A stretch of 63,789 nucleotides of DNA. Origin: Acidobacteriota bacterium (lineage in GTDB: Bacteria; Acidobacteriota; Terriglobia; Acidiferrales; UBA7541). Positions 36,161-45,390 of the stretch are shown here, piece by piece. How positions within the stretch are numbered: the first letter of the stretch is position 1; each line of letters opens with the position of its first letter. The stretch lies in contig PMES01000037.1 in NCBI GenBank assembly GCA_003154775.1, positions 1 through 63,789 on the forward strand, given 5' to 3'. Below the pieces are notes generated by a model that worked only from the letters and a program-made list of their open reading frames with translations, did not search any database and was not told the DNA's origin. The translations under genes were made by a program, and so were the position numbers.

Positions 36161-36592
36161 GCGTACCTGATTTTATCGGGAAGGAGCGAACGGAAAGGAA
36201 GAAAGCGCGAGGAAGTGCTCGGGCTACTGCCTCTCGATAGCGCTCCATCCGATTTCCGGATGACAGTGACCTGGCCTTAGACCGGGTCCCCAACCGCTGG
36301 TGTTTCAGCAACAACAGCGATTTCGGCGGCTAAAACTGAAGGCCCCTTTCGCCCGCGTGCCCGAAGCTAATTCGGGGAAACCCACGCGGCTACTCATGGC
36401 CGCCGCACCTCTATCAAGCCCTCCCACGGTACGGGAAAAAGGGGCTGAATGTCAACGAATAGGTGCGCGGAACATTCGATGCAATGCATTGGGAATTCGG
36501 GACAGCGCTTGTGTGAGGGGGGGAAGCAAAGAGTCCCAAGGCAAAGACTCCGGGAACTGGCACTCCCGGAATCTTTGCCTCTTCCGTTGAAG
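36161..36592. other. intergenic stretch between the dap operon and the Oar receptor
   Basis: 432 bases without a convincing gene. The stretch contains the long hairpin at 36540-36579 and probably the dapE promoter on the minus strand, which I could not pinpoint. Confidence 0.6.
36540..36579 (-). terminator. long hairpin downstream of the Oar-type receptor gene
   Basis: GGCAAAGA-CTCCGGGA and TCCCGGAA-TCTTTGCC pair over 16 bp with one mismatch and an 8-base loop. The structure begins 14 bases past the receptor stop (minus strand). It lacks a clear U-tract, so it may act as a 3-prime stabilising hairpin or as a rho-assisted terminator. Confidence 0.55.
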
Positions 36593-39500
36593 TTAGAATT
36601 CGTAGCGCAACGCGAACTGCATGATGCGCGGGTTGGTAAGCAAGCCGGAATAGTTTCCGAAGCTGCCGCCGCTGCCGAGAGTCAGGGCCGAGGAGAGCAG
36701 GCTGGACTGCACGTCGAAGCGAACGGAGTTTGTAATGTTAAAGGTCTCCCAGCGGAACTGCAAGCTTTGCGACTCCTTCCAGGGCATAATCCAGCGCTTG
36801 GAGAGACCGAGATCAATGCCAAAGTAACCGTCGCCGCGGATGACGTTACGCTGGCCGGACTCGCCGGCATACGCCGGGGCAAAGGAATTGATGGCGGCAG
36901 GCCCGTTGGCGAAGATGTTGGGCGTGCCGGTGTTGAAGTAGGCGCCGGTCTTGACGGGAGCAATCAGATCGGCGTTGCCTTCCTGCTCGAAGTTCGTCGG
37001 GAAATTGCTATAGCCGTTGTCGACATTGACGGGGAAGCCGCTGGTCCAGCGGAAGAGGCCGGAAAGCTGCCAGCCGCCAATGAAGGCATCAAGGAACCGG
37101 CTGGAATCGCGGCCAACCGCGCGGCCGCGTCCGAAGGGCAGCTCGACGAGCCAATTGGCGTTGAACTGGTGGGGCACATCGTAGGAAGAAACGCCGCGCT
37201 CCTGGTTGGGACTCCACGCGTTGATGATGATGTTGTTGAGGCTGCTGATCGAGCTGGCCGGGCCGATGCGTTCGGCATCGGAAGCCAGGTCGATGGATTT
37301 GGAAAAGGTGTAGTTCAGGTCGAATTGGAATCCATTCATCATGCGATGACGCAGGGTCACCTGCATGGCGTTGTAATTCGCATTGGCCATGGAGCGCCAG
37401 GCATACAGCGAGCTGTATTGGGGGCTGTAGTAGGTGTACTGGCCGGTGGTGGGAAAGTAAGAAACGTTGGGATTGTTGAAATCGGGGATGCCGTAGGAAT
37501 CGAGGTTGTAAAGCGCCAGCGAATCATTGAAGCGAGTGCTACAGAAGAGATCGAAGGCAGCGACAACCGGGCTGGTAGTCGGCATCAGGATCGGATTGCC
37601 GCTCTTGTCCGTGCCGGTGCAGCCACTAAGAGTGTAGGCACCACCCGGCTTGAGAGGCTGGATCTCGTCAGTCCAGAATTGCTGGACGTTTTTGGGGAGC
37701 TGATTGGGATTGAAAGAAAGCGTGGCCTGGGTGCTGCCGGCAACGAGTTGCGGGCGGAAGAGTTTCGCCAGAGCGGTTTCAGCGGCGAAATAATCGATGC
37801 CCGCCGCCTTATCGTAGATGTCGAGAGGCATGGCCAGGTCATCCTGCGCGAGGAGCCTGTGAGAGAGGCGGCCAACATAAGCGACATCAAGCGAAAACCC
37901 GGAGCGCAGTTCGCGGCTGACGGCGAGATCAATGGTGTACGAGTAGGGAGTCTTCAGCGTGTTGTCCACACCCCAAGTAATCGCGGAACCTCCCGTATTC
38001 AGACTGCTCGGGAAGGTCTGGGGGAAAGTCCCCGAAGGCGGCTGAATGAAAATAGGTGCGCCGGTGTAGTCGGTGGTGGGAATCGTATTCATGGCTGTGA
38101 TTCGGGGAGCAGTGAGGGAAGTCTGGATATCGGAAGGATTGGACAATTGGGTGGAAAGACCAAACGAGCCATTCTGATCGAAGGTGTCGGCAAGGCTCTC
38201 GCCGACGCGGTCGTAGACGATGCCGAATCCTGCCCGGATACTGGTCTGGCCCTTGCCGCCGAAAAGTGCGCCGAGAAGTCCGGAGGAACGGTCCGGAGAC
38301 CAAGCCACGGCAACGCGTGGACCCAGGTCGTGGTAATCCCAATTGTAGAAACCCGACTTGCCGTTGGCAGGGCCTGCCCAATCGTAGCTGATGAGAGGCG
38401 CAGCACTGGAAGGAATTCCCTGCTGCATTCCTGTGGCGCGCTCATTGAACCAGGTGTTCAGACTCATGGTGGGTGATACCTGAAGGCCATTGACCTCCCA
38501 CGGCGGAGAGAAGAGGGAGTAGCGCAGGCCGAGCGTGAGCGTGAGAGTGGGTTTCACCTTCCAAGTGTCCTGCATATACATCTCGTAGGAGTCCTCGCCA
38601 AAATCACGAGAAACCGGAGCCCCCTGAGGGAGGGCGTTTCCATCGCGGCCATAGTTGTAGTTGGCGTTGACCAGAGTGACCATCCCAAGGAGTGAGGTCA
38701 TGGGATAGTCATAGTTGCTGACGAAACTGGAATCCACTGCAGGATAACCATTGTTCGCGGGGTTCAAAGGAGAGGCAGAAGTGGTGGAGAGGCCGGAATT
38801 GAGGAGCCAATCGGGATTGGCCGTGCCGCTACTGAAAGAATTGGTGTAGTTGGTCGAGGGGCTGCGGAGGATAGCGATTTGAACGCCAAACTGAAACGTG
38901 TGTTTGCCGCGGATCCAGGAAACGTCGTCGGTGAAATTATTGATGGGGCGCTGAAAAGATGAGGAATACGTAATACCCTGATCGAAGGCCAGCAGATTGT
39001 TCCACGGTTGGTTGGAATCACCGATGGTGCCGAGGCTTTGGCGAATATAGCCGTAGCGGAAATTGTTGATGAGCGAAGAGGAGATGACCGCCGAATAGCC
39101 AACGATGATGCCTTTATCGTAAGTAACAAAGTCCTGTTCGGGAGGAGTGCCGGGGAGGAAAGGGGCACCCGCGGCATTCTCGGCGGCAAGAGCGCCGCTG
39201 ATGGACAGCCGCTGCTTGGCGTCCCGGGTGATGTTGTAGTCCAGTTTCGCGATGTACCAATTCTTTGTGGTATTGGTGGGAGCGCGAAAGCGATAGCCGG
39301 CGGTATTGACGAGGTCGCCCGTGGTTTGATCATTGGGCAGAGGATAATTGGCCATGTAGCTGAGGACGGCAGGATCGGGCCCGTGAGGACCCAGGCTGGT
39401 GCTGTCCATAGCCGTGATTTGCTGAGGGGACAGCGCCTGATAGCCTGGCGGAGCGGTGTAGGAAGCAAGGCTGTTGCCCTTAACGGTGTTGCCGGGACAC

Positions 39501-40567
39501 AGGGTAGTGTTTGGGGTGCCGTCGGGGTTTGTTTGGCAGAGGTACTGAATGACGCCATCGCGCATGGCCGCCGTGGGAACGGTGCGCAGGGCGCTGACAG
39601 ACTCGGCATCGCGGTAGCCTTCGTAATTGAGGAAGAAAAAGAAACGGTTTTTGAGAATGGGGCCGCCAACGGAGCCCCCAAAAATATTGCGATTGAGTTG
39701 GTTGGCCTTATTGGGCTGGTCACTGGCGAGTTGGGACGCCTTGATGAAATAGTCGTTGGCGCTGAAAAGCGAGTTGCGATTGTACTCGTAGACGGAGCCG
39801 TGGAAATCATTGGTGCCGCTCTTGGTGACCAGAGCAACCTGAGCAGCGGAAGCCGAACCTTCGTCGGCGCCATAGTTGGTCGTGGTTACGCGAAACTCCT
39901 GAACAGAATCAAGCGTGACGGGGAGAACCGAGGTGAAGGAATGCGCGCCTTTGTCGTTCACAGAGATCCCATCGAGGGTGACGTTGCTTTGATCGCTGTG
40001 GGAACCATTGACCGAGCCGCTGCGGGTGTCTACATCCTTGTCGATGTCGGGCCGGTTGCCCGTATAGACGACGCCAGGCTGGAGCGATAAGAGGTCGGGG
40101 ACATTGCGGCTTTCGAGAGGAAGCTGCTTGACCTGATTTTCATTGAAGGCAATGCCGAGAGATGCGTCGGTAGTATTGACGGTTTCCGCCTGCGCCGAAA
40201 CCTCCACCCGCGTGCTGATCGAGCCGACCTGGAGAACTACGTTCACCGTGGTGGGCACGTTCACAAGGAGCTGGAGACTGCTCTGCTCATACTTGTTGAA
40301 GCCATCTTTTCCCACGGTCAGGACATAGGTGCCCGGAGGAAGGGCAAGAAATTCAAACTCGCCGGTGGGCGAACTGGTGGCGTCGCGCTCGAGACCTTGT
40401 GCCGAATTGACCAGGGTTACTTTGGCGCCGCCGACAACGCCGCGCGACTTATCGAGAACCGTGCCATGCAGGGAAGTCGTGCCTATCTGCCCCAAAACGC
40501 AGGTGACGCCGAAAACCAGCCAAATGGAAAGGATTAAAAATAACCACCTATAAATAGAAAATTGCAT
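36593..40567 (-). CDS. Oar-type TonB-dependent outer-membrane receptor
   Basis: A 1324-residue protein: signal peptide (MQFSIYRWLFLILSIWLV), a carboxypeptidase-regulatory-like beta-sandwich domain (about residues 27-110, SLHGTVLDKSRGVVGGAKV), a TonB plug region (about 120-230, NENQVKQLPLESRN, SVNGSHSDQSNVTLDG) and a large outer-membrane barrel ending in the terminal Phe motif QFALRYEF. This architecture is expanded in Acidobacteriota, where such proteins are believed to import complex organic ligands; the substrate is unknown. GGGAGG is eight bases upstream of the ATG at 40567. It is monocistronic by eye. Confidence 0.92.
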   Translation of the reverse strand: MQFSIYRWLFLILSIWLVFGVTCVLGQIGTTSLHGTVLDKSRGVVGGAKVTLVNSAQGLERDATSSPTGEFEFLALPPGTYVLTVGKDGFNKYEQSSLQLLVNVPTTVNVVLQVGSISTRVEVSAQAETVNTTDASLGIAFNENQVKQLPLESRNVPDLLSLQPGVVYTGNRPDIDKDVDTRSGSVNGSHSDQSNVTLDGISVNDKGAHSFTSVLPVTLDSVQEFRVTTTNYGADEGSASAAQVALVTKSGTNDFHGSVYEYNRNSLFSANDYFIKASQLASDQPNKANQLNRNIFGGSVGGPILKNRFFFFLNYEGYRDAESVSALRTVPTAAMRDGVIQYLCQTNPDGTPNTTLCPGNTVKGNSLASYTAPPGYQALSPQQITAMDSTSLGPHGPDPAVLSYMANYPLPNDQTTGDLVNTAGYRFRAPTNTTKNWYIAKLDYNITRDAKQRLSISGALAAENAAGAPFLPGTPPEQDFVTYDKGIIVGYSAVISSSLINNFRYGYIRQSLGTIGDSNQPWNNLLAFDQGITYSSSFQRPINNFTDDVSWIRGKHTFQFGVQIAILRSPSTNYTNSFSSGTANPDWLLNSGLSTTSASPLNPANNGYPAVDSSFVSNYDYPMTSLLGMVTLVNANYNYGRDGNALPQGAPVSRDFGEDSYEMYMQDTWKVKPTLTLTLGLRYSLFSPPWEVNGLQVSPTMSLNTWFNERATGMQQGIPSSAAPLISYDWAGPANGKSGFYNWDYHDLGPRVAVAWSPDRSSGLLGALFGGKGQTSIRAGFGIVYDRVGESLADTFDQNGSFGLSTQLSNPSDIQTSLTAPRITAMNTIPTTDYTGAPIFIQPPSGTFPQTFPSSLNTGGSAITWGVDNTLKTPYSYTIDLAVSRELRSGFSLDVAYVGRLSHRLLAQDDLAMPLDIYDKAAGIDYFAAETALAKLFRPQLVAGSTQATLSFNPNQLPKNVQQFWTDEIQPLKPGGAYTLSGCTGTDKSGNPILMPTTSPVVAAFDLFCSTRFNDSLALYNLDSYGIPDFNNPNVSYFPTTGQYTYYSPQYSSLYAWRSMANANYNAMQVTLRHRMMNGFQFDLNYTFSKSIDLASDAERIGPASSISSLNNIIINAWSPNQERGVSSYDVPHQFNANWLVELPFGRGRAVGRDSSRFLDAFIGGWQLSGLFRWTSGFPVNVDNGYSNFPTNFEQEGNADLIAPVKTGAYFNTGTPNIFANGPAAINSFAPAYAGESGQRNVIRGDGYFGIDLGLSKRWIMPWKESQSLQFRWETFNITNSVRFDVQSSLLSSALTLGSGGSFGNYSGLLTNPRIMQFALRYEF

Positions 40568-40803
40568 CGTGTGCGCCTCCCAAGCGCAAACTGGCTCCTG
40601 CACCGGAATAAATTGACGGATTTCGAGGACAAAGAACAATCAGAAATCAGCCGACTCCTCGGCAAGTTCGACTGGCCCCAAACCGCTTTTCCCTGCACCC
40701 TGCGAAAACGTTGGCCCTCATTCTGGCGAATTTGCGCGCAATGTCAAGAGTCCGCAGACCCGGCGGGCTGCTGAAAACTGCACGCAAAGAATAAGGAGAT
40801 TTA

Positions 40804-40878
40804 ATGGGTGAGACCGGCTCGTTGAGCCGCATGCAACTAAAGGTCGAGCGGCCTGAGTGGAACGTGCTGCGAGGCTAG
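40804..40878 (+). CDS. possible 24-residue peptide with a strong ribosome binding site
   Basis: The frame starts ATG at 40804, directly behind AAGGAGATTTA, and ends TAG at 40878. The product is MGETGSLSRMQLKV followed by ten more residues with no known motif. It runs antisense into the end of the hydrolase gene at 40837. The near-perfect Shine-Dalgarno sequence is the only support; it may be chance in GC-poor intergenic sequence. Confidence 0.25.
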   Translation: MGETGSLSRMQLKVERPEWNVLRG

Positions 40879-41640
40879 GAGAAGCTCGCCGCTGAAAGCG
40901 GCTTCGACGGGACGCCGGCTGAGCGCCTCCGTGGCGGAGATGGTTGCTGTGTAAGGATTGTTATTTTCCTCCGACATGTGGGCGAGGACGAGATAGCGCG
41001 CGCGGGAATCGAAACCCTCGGGGTCTGCAAGATATTCGCTGACGGCGTGGTTGGATAAGTGGCCGGTCCGAGAGAGCACGCGCTGCTTGACGACCCAGGG
41101 ATAAGGGCCAACCTTGAGCATGTCGAGGTCGTGATTGGATTCGAGGATGAGGCAGTCGGATTCGCGCAGATGCACTTTCACGTGATTGGGCATATAACCC
41201 AGGTCCGTGCAAATAGCGACCTTGGTGCCGTTAGTCCGAAACGTGAAAGCCACAGGATCGACAGCATCGTGGGGAATACTAAACGCATAGACTTCGATAT
41301 CGCCAACGGAAAAGGTCTGGCCGGCCTGGATGGACTCGACACGATTGAGCCGCTTGCCGAAGGTGTCCGGAAGAATACGCCGGAGCGCGTCCAGGGTCGG
41401 CTCCGTGACGTAAAGCGGGGCTTTCCATAGGCCCAGAGCTTGCGGGAGACCGCCGCAGTGGTCGGTGTGTTCGTGGGTGATCAGGATGCCATCGAGGCGG
41501 TCGAGGTCTTTTTCGATGGCGGCAAGGCGCGCCAGAGTTTCGCGCTTGCCCAGGCCGGCGTCCACAAGGAGGCGGGTGCGTTCGGTTTCGAGCAGCGTGA
41601 TGTTGCCCGAACTTCCGGACGCGAGAATGGAAACGCGCAA
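40837..41640 (-). CDS. metallo-beta-lactamase-fold hydrolase (YycJ/WalJ-like)
   Basis: The 267-residue protein has SILASGSSGNITLLE, the metal motif THEHTDHCGG (HxHxDH) and a later Asp (ICTDLGYM) and His (LSNHAVSEYL), the pattern of the YycJ/WalJ/RNase-J-like branch. The TTG at 41640 gives the family N-terminus; the ATG at 41748 adds a hydrophobic, non-family leader. Members are nucleases or phosphodiesterases involved in cell-wall or DNA-repair regulation in Firmicutes; the role here is unclear. It diverges from the SEC-C protein. Confidence 0.82.
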   Translation of the reverse strand: MRVSILASGSSGNITLLETERTRLLVDAGLGKRETLARLAAIEKDLDRLDGILITHEHTDHCGGLPQALGLWKAPLYVTEPTLDALRRILPDTFGKRLNRVESIQAGQTFSVGDIEVYAFSIPHDAVDPVAFTFRTNGTKVAICTDLGYMPNHVKVHLRESDCLILESNHDLDMLKVGPYPWVVKQRVLSRTGHLSNHAVSEYLADPEGFDSRARYLVLAHMSEENNNPYTATISATEALSRRPVEAAFSGELLLASQHVPLRPLDL

Positions 41641-41902
41641 GCCGATGGAGATTCTCCCCGAGGACGAAAGCCGAAAAGCGACACTCGAAAAACGAAACGC
41701 GAAACTTGCAAGATGATGGCAGAGCGGGGGAATCGCGTCAATGCGCAAAGGGAAAAATCATTGACGAAAGCGGCGGCACAAGGGGATAGAATCGGCGGCT
41801 ACGGATGAACTGGACGACAAGCCGGAGAGCCTGGACCGCTTCTGGGACGCGAAGCTGGAGGTCCTGGGGGAATTTCTGGACCAACTCTGGGATGACGGCG
41901 CG

Positions 41903-42538
41903 ATGGACCTGGAAGAGCTGGACGGGTTCTTTGCGGCGCTGCATTGCTGCCCGGAGCTCGTGCCGCCGAGCGAATATTTGCCGGAGGTTCTTGGTACCGA
42001 GGGCGCCCTCGATAACGAAGAGATTTTCCCCAACCTTGAAGCTGCGCAACTGTTTTTTAGCTTGATCATGCATCACTGGAACGCAGTGGGAGATGCGTTC
42101 CGTTCGGGGGATTTCTTTCTGCCCTTGCTACTGGAGGATGAAGAGGGAAACTCGTACGGGAACAGCTGGGCACTTGGATTTCTGCATGGCATGGATCTGC
42201 GCAGGGAATCGTGGAAGGAGATTCTCGACGACGAAGACAAGGCTGAGTGGTTGATATCCATCTTTGCACTGGCATACGAAAACGATCCCGACCCTAAAAT
42301 GCGCCCGTACAAAAGGCCGATGACGGACGAGCAGAGGGAGCAGATGCTGGCAGGGGTTTCGCCAGCGGTCACGGAGATGTACCGATATTTGGCGCCTCAC
42401 CGGGAGCGCAATGCTGCCGCACGGAGAGAACAAGCGATGTTTCAACGGCCGGAGCAGAAAATCGGACGCAATGACCCGTGCTATTGCGGTTCCGGGAAGA
42501 AATATAAGAAATGCTGCGGCGCCATAAAAGTGAATTGA
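41903..42538 (+). CDS. UPF0149 (YecA-like) SEC-C zinc-motif protein with uncertain start
   Basis: The 211-residue frame contains the family core [18 protein letters not shown] and ends in the SEC-C zinc motif [19 protein letters not shown], which binds SecB or nucleic-acid partners in related proteins. Homologous-looking sequence continues upstream in the same frame to 41765 ([20 protein letters not shown]), but that part has no ATG, GTG or TTG. An ATG at 41805 is one base out of frame. Either the start is at 41903 or is non-canonical, or a single-base deletion has separated the first 30 or so codons from their ATG. Confidence 0.78.
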   Translation: MDLEELDGFFAALHCCPELVPPSEYLPEVLGTEGALDNEEIFPNLEAAQLFFSLIMHHWNAVGDAFRSGDFFLPLLLEDEEGNSYGNSWALGFLHGMDLRRESWKEILDDEDKAEWLISIFALAYENDPDPKMRPYKRPMTDEQREQMLAGVSPAVTEMYRYLAPHRERNAAARREQAMFQRPEQKIGRNDPCYCGSGKKYKKCCGAIKVN

Positions 42539-42640
42539 TCAGAGCGGATACGGCGAGCGCACATCGCGCAGGTATGAGCAAGAAAACTCGGGGAGACTAT
42601 TGAAGGATAGAGAAGTAATGGCCTATTCGCGCAAGGGAAA

Positions 42641-42671
42641 AGCAGGTTCCTCGCTCCGCTCGGAATGACAA
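42641..42671. repeat. short GTTCCTCGCTCCGCTCGGAATGAC repeat
   Basis: This is the reverse-strand form of the GTCATTCCGA dispersed repeat. Related copies are near 24618, 27046, 46842 and 59768. No gene is seen in 42539-42719. Confidence 0.7.
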
Positions 42672-42719
42672 GCTAGGACTTTATATGAGCCGGTACCAAT
42701 AGCCGCGCAAGCGAAGCGC

Positions 42720-43997
42720 TCAGCAGGCGAGGCGGGCGCGGTCGACGGAGAAGCCGTTGAGAGGGCCGAGGACGGTGACGGCGATGCGGTCGGGTTGGAA
42801 GAAATCGCGGGCGAGGGATTGCACTTCGTCGCGGGTGACCGCTTCGATGGACGCGAGAATTTCATCGAGGGAATAGAAGCGCTGGAAATAGAGTTCCTGG
42901 CGCGCCAGATTGGACATGCGCGAACTGGTGGATTCGAGCGAGAGCATCAGCGAACCCTTGAGATGGTTCTTGGCGCGCAGGAGTTCTTCGGCGGAGACCG
43001 GCGATTCCTTCATGGCGCGAAATTCGGCGACGGTGAGGTCGAGAACCTTGCCGATGGTTTCCTTGGCGGTGCCCGCATAGACGGTCAGCATCCCAGCATC
43101 GGAATAAGGCGTGATCTCGCTGAAGACGGCGTAGGCCAGACCCTGCTTTTCGCGGATGTTCTGGAACAGCCGCGAGGACATGCCGCCGCCAAGAAGATTA
43201 TTCAACACGGCCACGCCGAAGCGGCGCTCATGGGCGAGCGGCAGCGAAGGCACGCCAATGCACAGGTGGACCTGCTCCAGATCGCGCTTGGTTTCGAGAT
43301 GGATGGGAGCGCTGGTGGAAGGCGCGGGAGTTTCCCGCGGGGAACCGATGGCCTGCAAGTGGCCAAATTCCTGCTCGACCAGTTCGAGAACCTGCGGATG
43401 GGTGATGTTGCCGGCCGCGGTGATAATGATGTGGTCTGGCGCAAACCAGTTCTGGAAGCGGCGGCGGAGGGCTTCGCGGTCAAAATTGCGCACGGTTTCT
43501 GGAGTGCCGAGGATAGGGCGGCCGAGTGAATGTTCCGGCCAAAAGCCGCGGGTGAAGATGTCGTGGAGCAGGTACTCGGGATTGTCCAGATCCATCTTGA
43601 TCTCTTCGAGAACAACCTGGCGCTCCTTGTTGACGTCATCGGAATCGAGCTTGGGACGCAGAACGAGGTCGGCGAGAACATCGAAGGCGATGGGCAGGTG
43701 CTCGTCGAGCACCTTGGCGTTGAAGCAGATCTGCTCCTTGGAGGTGAAAGCGTCCAGCATGCCGCCGACGGAATCCATTTCGCGGGCGATATCTTCGGCG
43801 GAGCGGCGTTCGGTGCCCTTGAAGACCATGTGCTCCAGGAAATGGGCCAGGCCGTTTTCGGCGGGGACTTCGCGGCGAGAGCCGTTGCGGACCCAGATGC
43901 CGACGGAGACGGAGCGCACGTGCTGCATGGTCTCGGTAATGACGATGAGGCCGTTGGGAAGAACGTGGCGCTGGATGTCGCGGACGTTGGAGACCAT
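42720..43997 (-). CDS. M16 zinc metallopeptidase (processing-protease-like)
   Basis: The 425-residue single-chain M16B peptidase has the inverted zinc motif HFLEHMVFKGT (HxxEH) and the downstream Glu in LEEIKMDLDNPE, plus the C-terminal noncatalytic domain containing NNLLGGGMSSRLFQNIREKQGLAY-type Arg/Tyr residues. Members cleave oligopeptides or presequences. The start at 43997 gives the standard N-terminus; an upstream ATG at 44111 adds a 38-residue leader not typical of the family. No ribosome binding site is evident, and the gene diverges from rlmN. Confidence 0.9.
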   Translation of the reverse strand: MVSNVRDIQRHVLPNGLIVITETMQHVRSVSVGIWVRNGSRREVPAENGLAHFLEHMVFKGTERRSAEDIAREMDSVGGMLDAFTSKEQICFNAKVLDEHLPIAFDVLADLVLRPKLDSDDVNKERQVVLEEIKMDLDNPEYLLHDIFTRGFWPEHSLGRPILGTPETVRNFDREALRRRFQNWFAPDHIIITAAGNITHPQVLELVEQEFGHLQAIGSPRETPAPSTSAPIHLETKRDLEQVHLCIGVPSLPLAHERRFGVAVLNNLLGGGMSSRLFQNIREKQGLAYAVFSEITPYSDAGMLTVYAGTAKETIGKVLDLTVAEFRAMKESPVSAEELLRAKNHLKGSLMLSLESTSSRMSNLARQELYFQRFYSLDEILASIEAVTRDEVQSLARDFFQPDRIAVTVLGPLNGFSVDRARLAC

Positions 43998-44180
43998 GAA
44001 AGTATTGTTACACACGGGGGAGAGAGAGGCGAGTGGCGAGTAAGACATGCTGGCCGAAGGCGATAAATATAATATTTGCATGGGGTTACGTTGATTGTGG
44101 GCGGGCGGCACAGGAGGCAGGGGCGGCCGGTAGATTTGCTTCCGATAGTGAGAGAATAAGAGCGGAAGGGCTGGGCGCGG

Positions 44181-45374
44181 ATGGAATTGCTAGGAAAATC
44201 GCTGGAAGAATTGCGGGCGTACTGCAAGAGCATCGGGGAGCCCGAGTATCGCGGCGGGCAGATTTTTCACGCATTGTATGCGGAACGGAAATTCAACGTT
44301 GCGGAGATGACGAATTTGCCGGGGGCGCTACGGGAAAAGCTGCCGCGCGAGGCTAGCATCACTTTGCCGGAGGTGCGGCGGAGGTATATCTCGAAGGATG
44401 GGTCGGTGCGGTATTTGTTTGGGATCGGAGAGGAAAGAAAAAGCTCTAACGCAGAGAACACAGAGGACGCAGAAAGCGCAGAGAAGAAAGAAGCCCGGAA
44501 GACACTGCAGAAGCCGGCGGCGGTGGAAGCGGTGTTCATGCCAAGCGAGGGGCGGCAGACGATTTGTATTAGCACCCAGGCGGGCTGCGCGGTGGATTGC
44601 CAGTTTTGCCTGACGGCGCAGCTTGGATTGATCCGGAATTTGACGGCGGGAGAAATTGTGGGGCAGGTGCTGGTGCCGCTGCAGGAAATGGGCGAGGCTC
44701 CAGAAAAGAATTCGGGCGCGCCGACGGGCGACGGAACGAACGATGCCGAGGCGGACGGATTGGCGGGACGGACGAATGTGGTGTTGATGGGGCAGGGAGA
44801 GCCGCTGCTGAATTTTGAGAATGTAATGGCGGCGTTGCGGATTCTGCTGGATGAAGATGGCGTGGGGCTATCGCCGAAACATGTGACGCTCTCGACAAGC
44901 GGCATTGTGCCGGGGATGGAGCGGCTGGCGAACGAAGAGGTGCGGCCGAAGCTAGCGATTTCGCTGAATGCGTCGAACGATGAGCAGCGCGACGTGTTGA
45001 TGCCCATCAACCGCAAGTACCCGCTGAAAGTGCTGATGGAGGCGTGCCGGGAATATCCGTTGCGGAATTGGGAGCATTTGACGTTTGAGTACGTGATGCT
45101 GGACGGCGTAAATGATGCGGCGGAAGATGCGCGGAGAGTGGTGAAGCTGCTTGCGCCGCTGAAGAGCGTGAAGGTGAATTTAATTCCGTGGAATCCGGGA
45201 GAATTGCCGTACAAGGAATCGAGCCAAGAGACGATCGAGGAGTTTCGGCGGATTTTGACAGAGCGTGGCGTGCCGGCCTTTGTGCGCTATTCGCGCGGGC
45301 GCGATGTGATGGCGGCGTGCGGGCAATTGGCGCTGATTGAGGTCAAGAATTCTCCGCTCGCAGTTCTTCCTTGA
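44181..45374 (+). CDS. rlmN: 23S rRNA/tRNA adenine-2-methyltransferase (radical SAM)
   Basis: The 397-residue enzyme methylates A2503 of 23S rRNA and A37 of some tRNAs. The radical-SAM motif is CAVDCQFC (C136, C140, C143), the second catalytic Cys is C129 (TICIST), and the methyl-carrying Cys is C380 (AACGQL), matching E. coli C118 and C355 by spacing. It is longer than usual (about 350-380). Two insertions stand out: residues about 85-113, which include SNAENTEDAESAEKKE encoded by a dispersed repeat, and residues about 174-200 (EKNSGAPTGDGTNDAEADGL), both in surface positions. Confidence 0.93.
   Translation: MELLGKSLEELRAYCKSIGEPEYRGGQIFHALYAERKFNVAEMTNLPGALREKLPREASITLPEVRRRYISKDGSVRYLFGIGEERKSSNAENTEDAESAEKKEARKTLQKPAAVEAVFMPSEGRQTICISTQAGCAVDCQFCLTAQLGLIRNLTAGEIVGQVLVPLQEMGEAPEKNSGAPTGDGTNDAEADGLAGRTNVVLMGQGEPLLNFENVMAALRILLDEDGVGLSPKHVTLSTSGIVPGMERLANEEVRPKLAISLNASNDEQRDVLMPINRKYPLKVLMEACREYPLRNWEHLTFEYVMLDGVNDAAEDARRVVKLLAPLKSVKVNLIPWNPGELPYKESSQETIEEFRRILTERGVPAFVRYSRGRDVMAACGQLALIEVKNSPLAVLP
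44443..44490. repeat. in-frame copy of a CAGAGAACACAGAGGA dispersed repeat inside rlmN
   Basis: The stretch CTAACGCAGAGAACACAGAG continues as GACGCAGAAAGCGCAGAG and resembles intergenic repeats at about 56758-56790 (CACAGAGGACACGGAGAAC). It translates to the Asn/Glu/Asp/Ala-rich insertion in RlmN. Confidence 0.65.
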
Positions 45375-45390
45375 AGGAAAGTCCGCTTTC

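Noticed and set aside
36449-38476. 675-residue plus-strand frame opposite the Oar receptor
   Set aside because: Antisense to the receptor barrel; composition only reflects codon bias.
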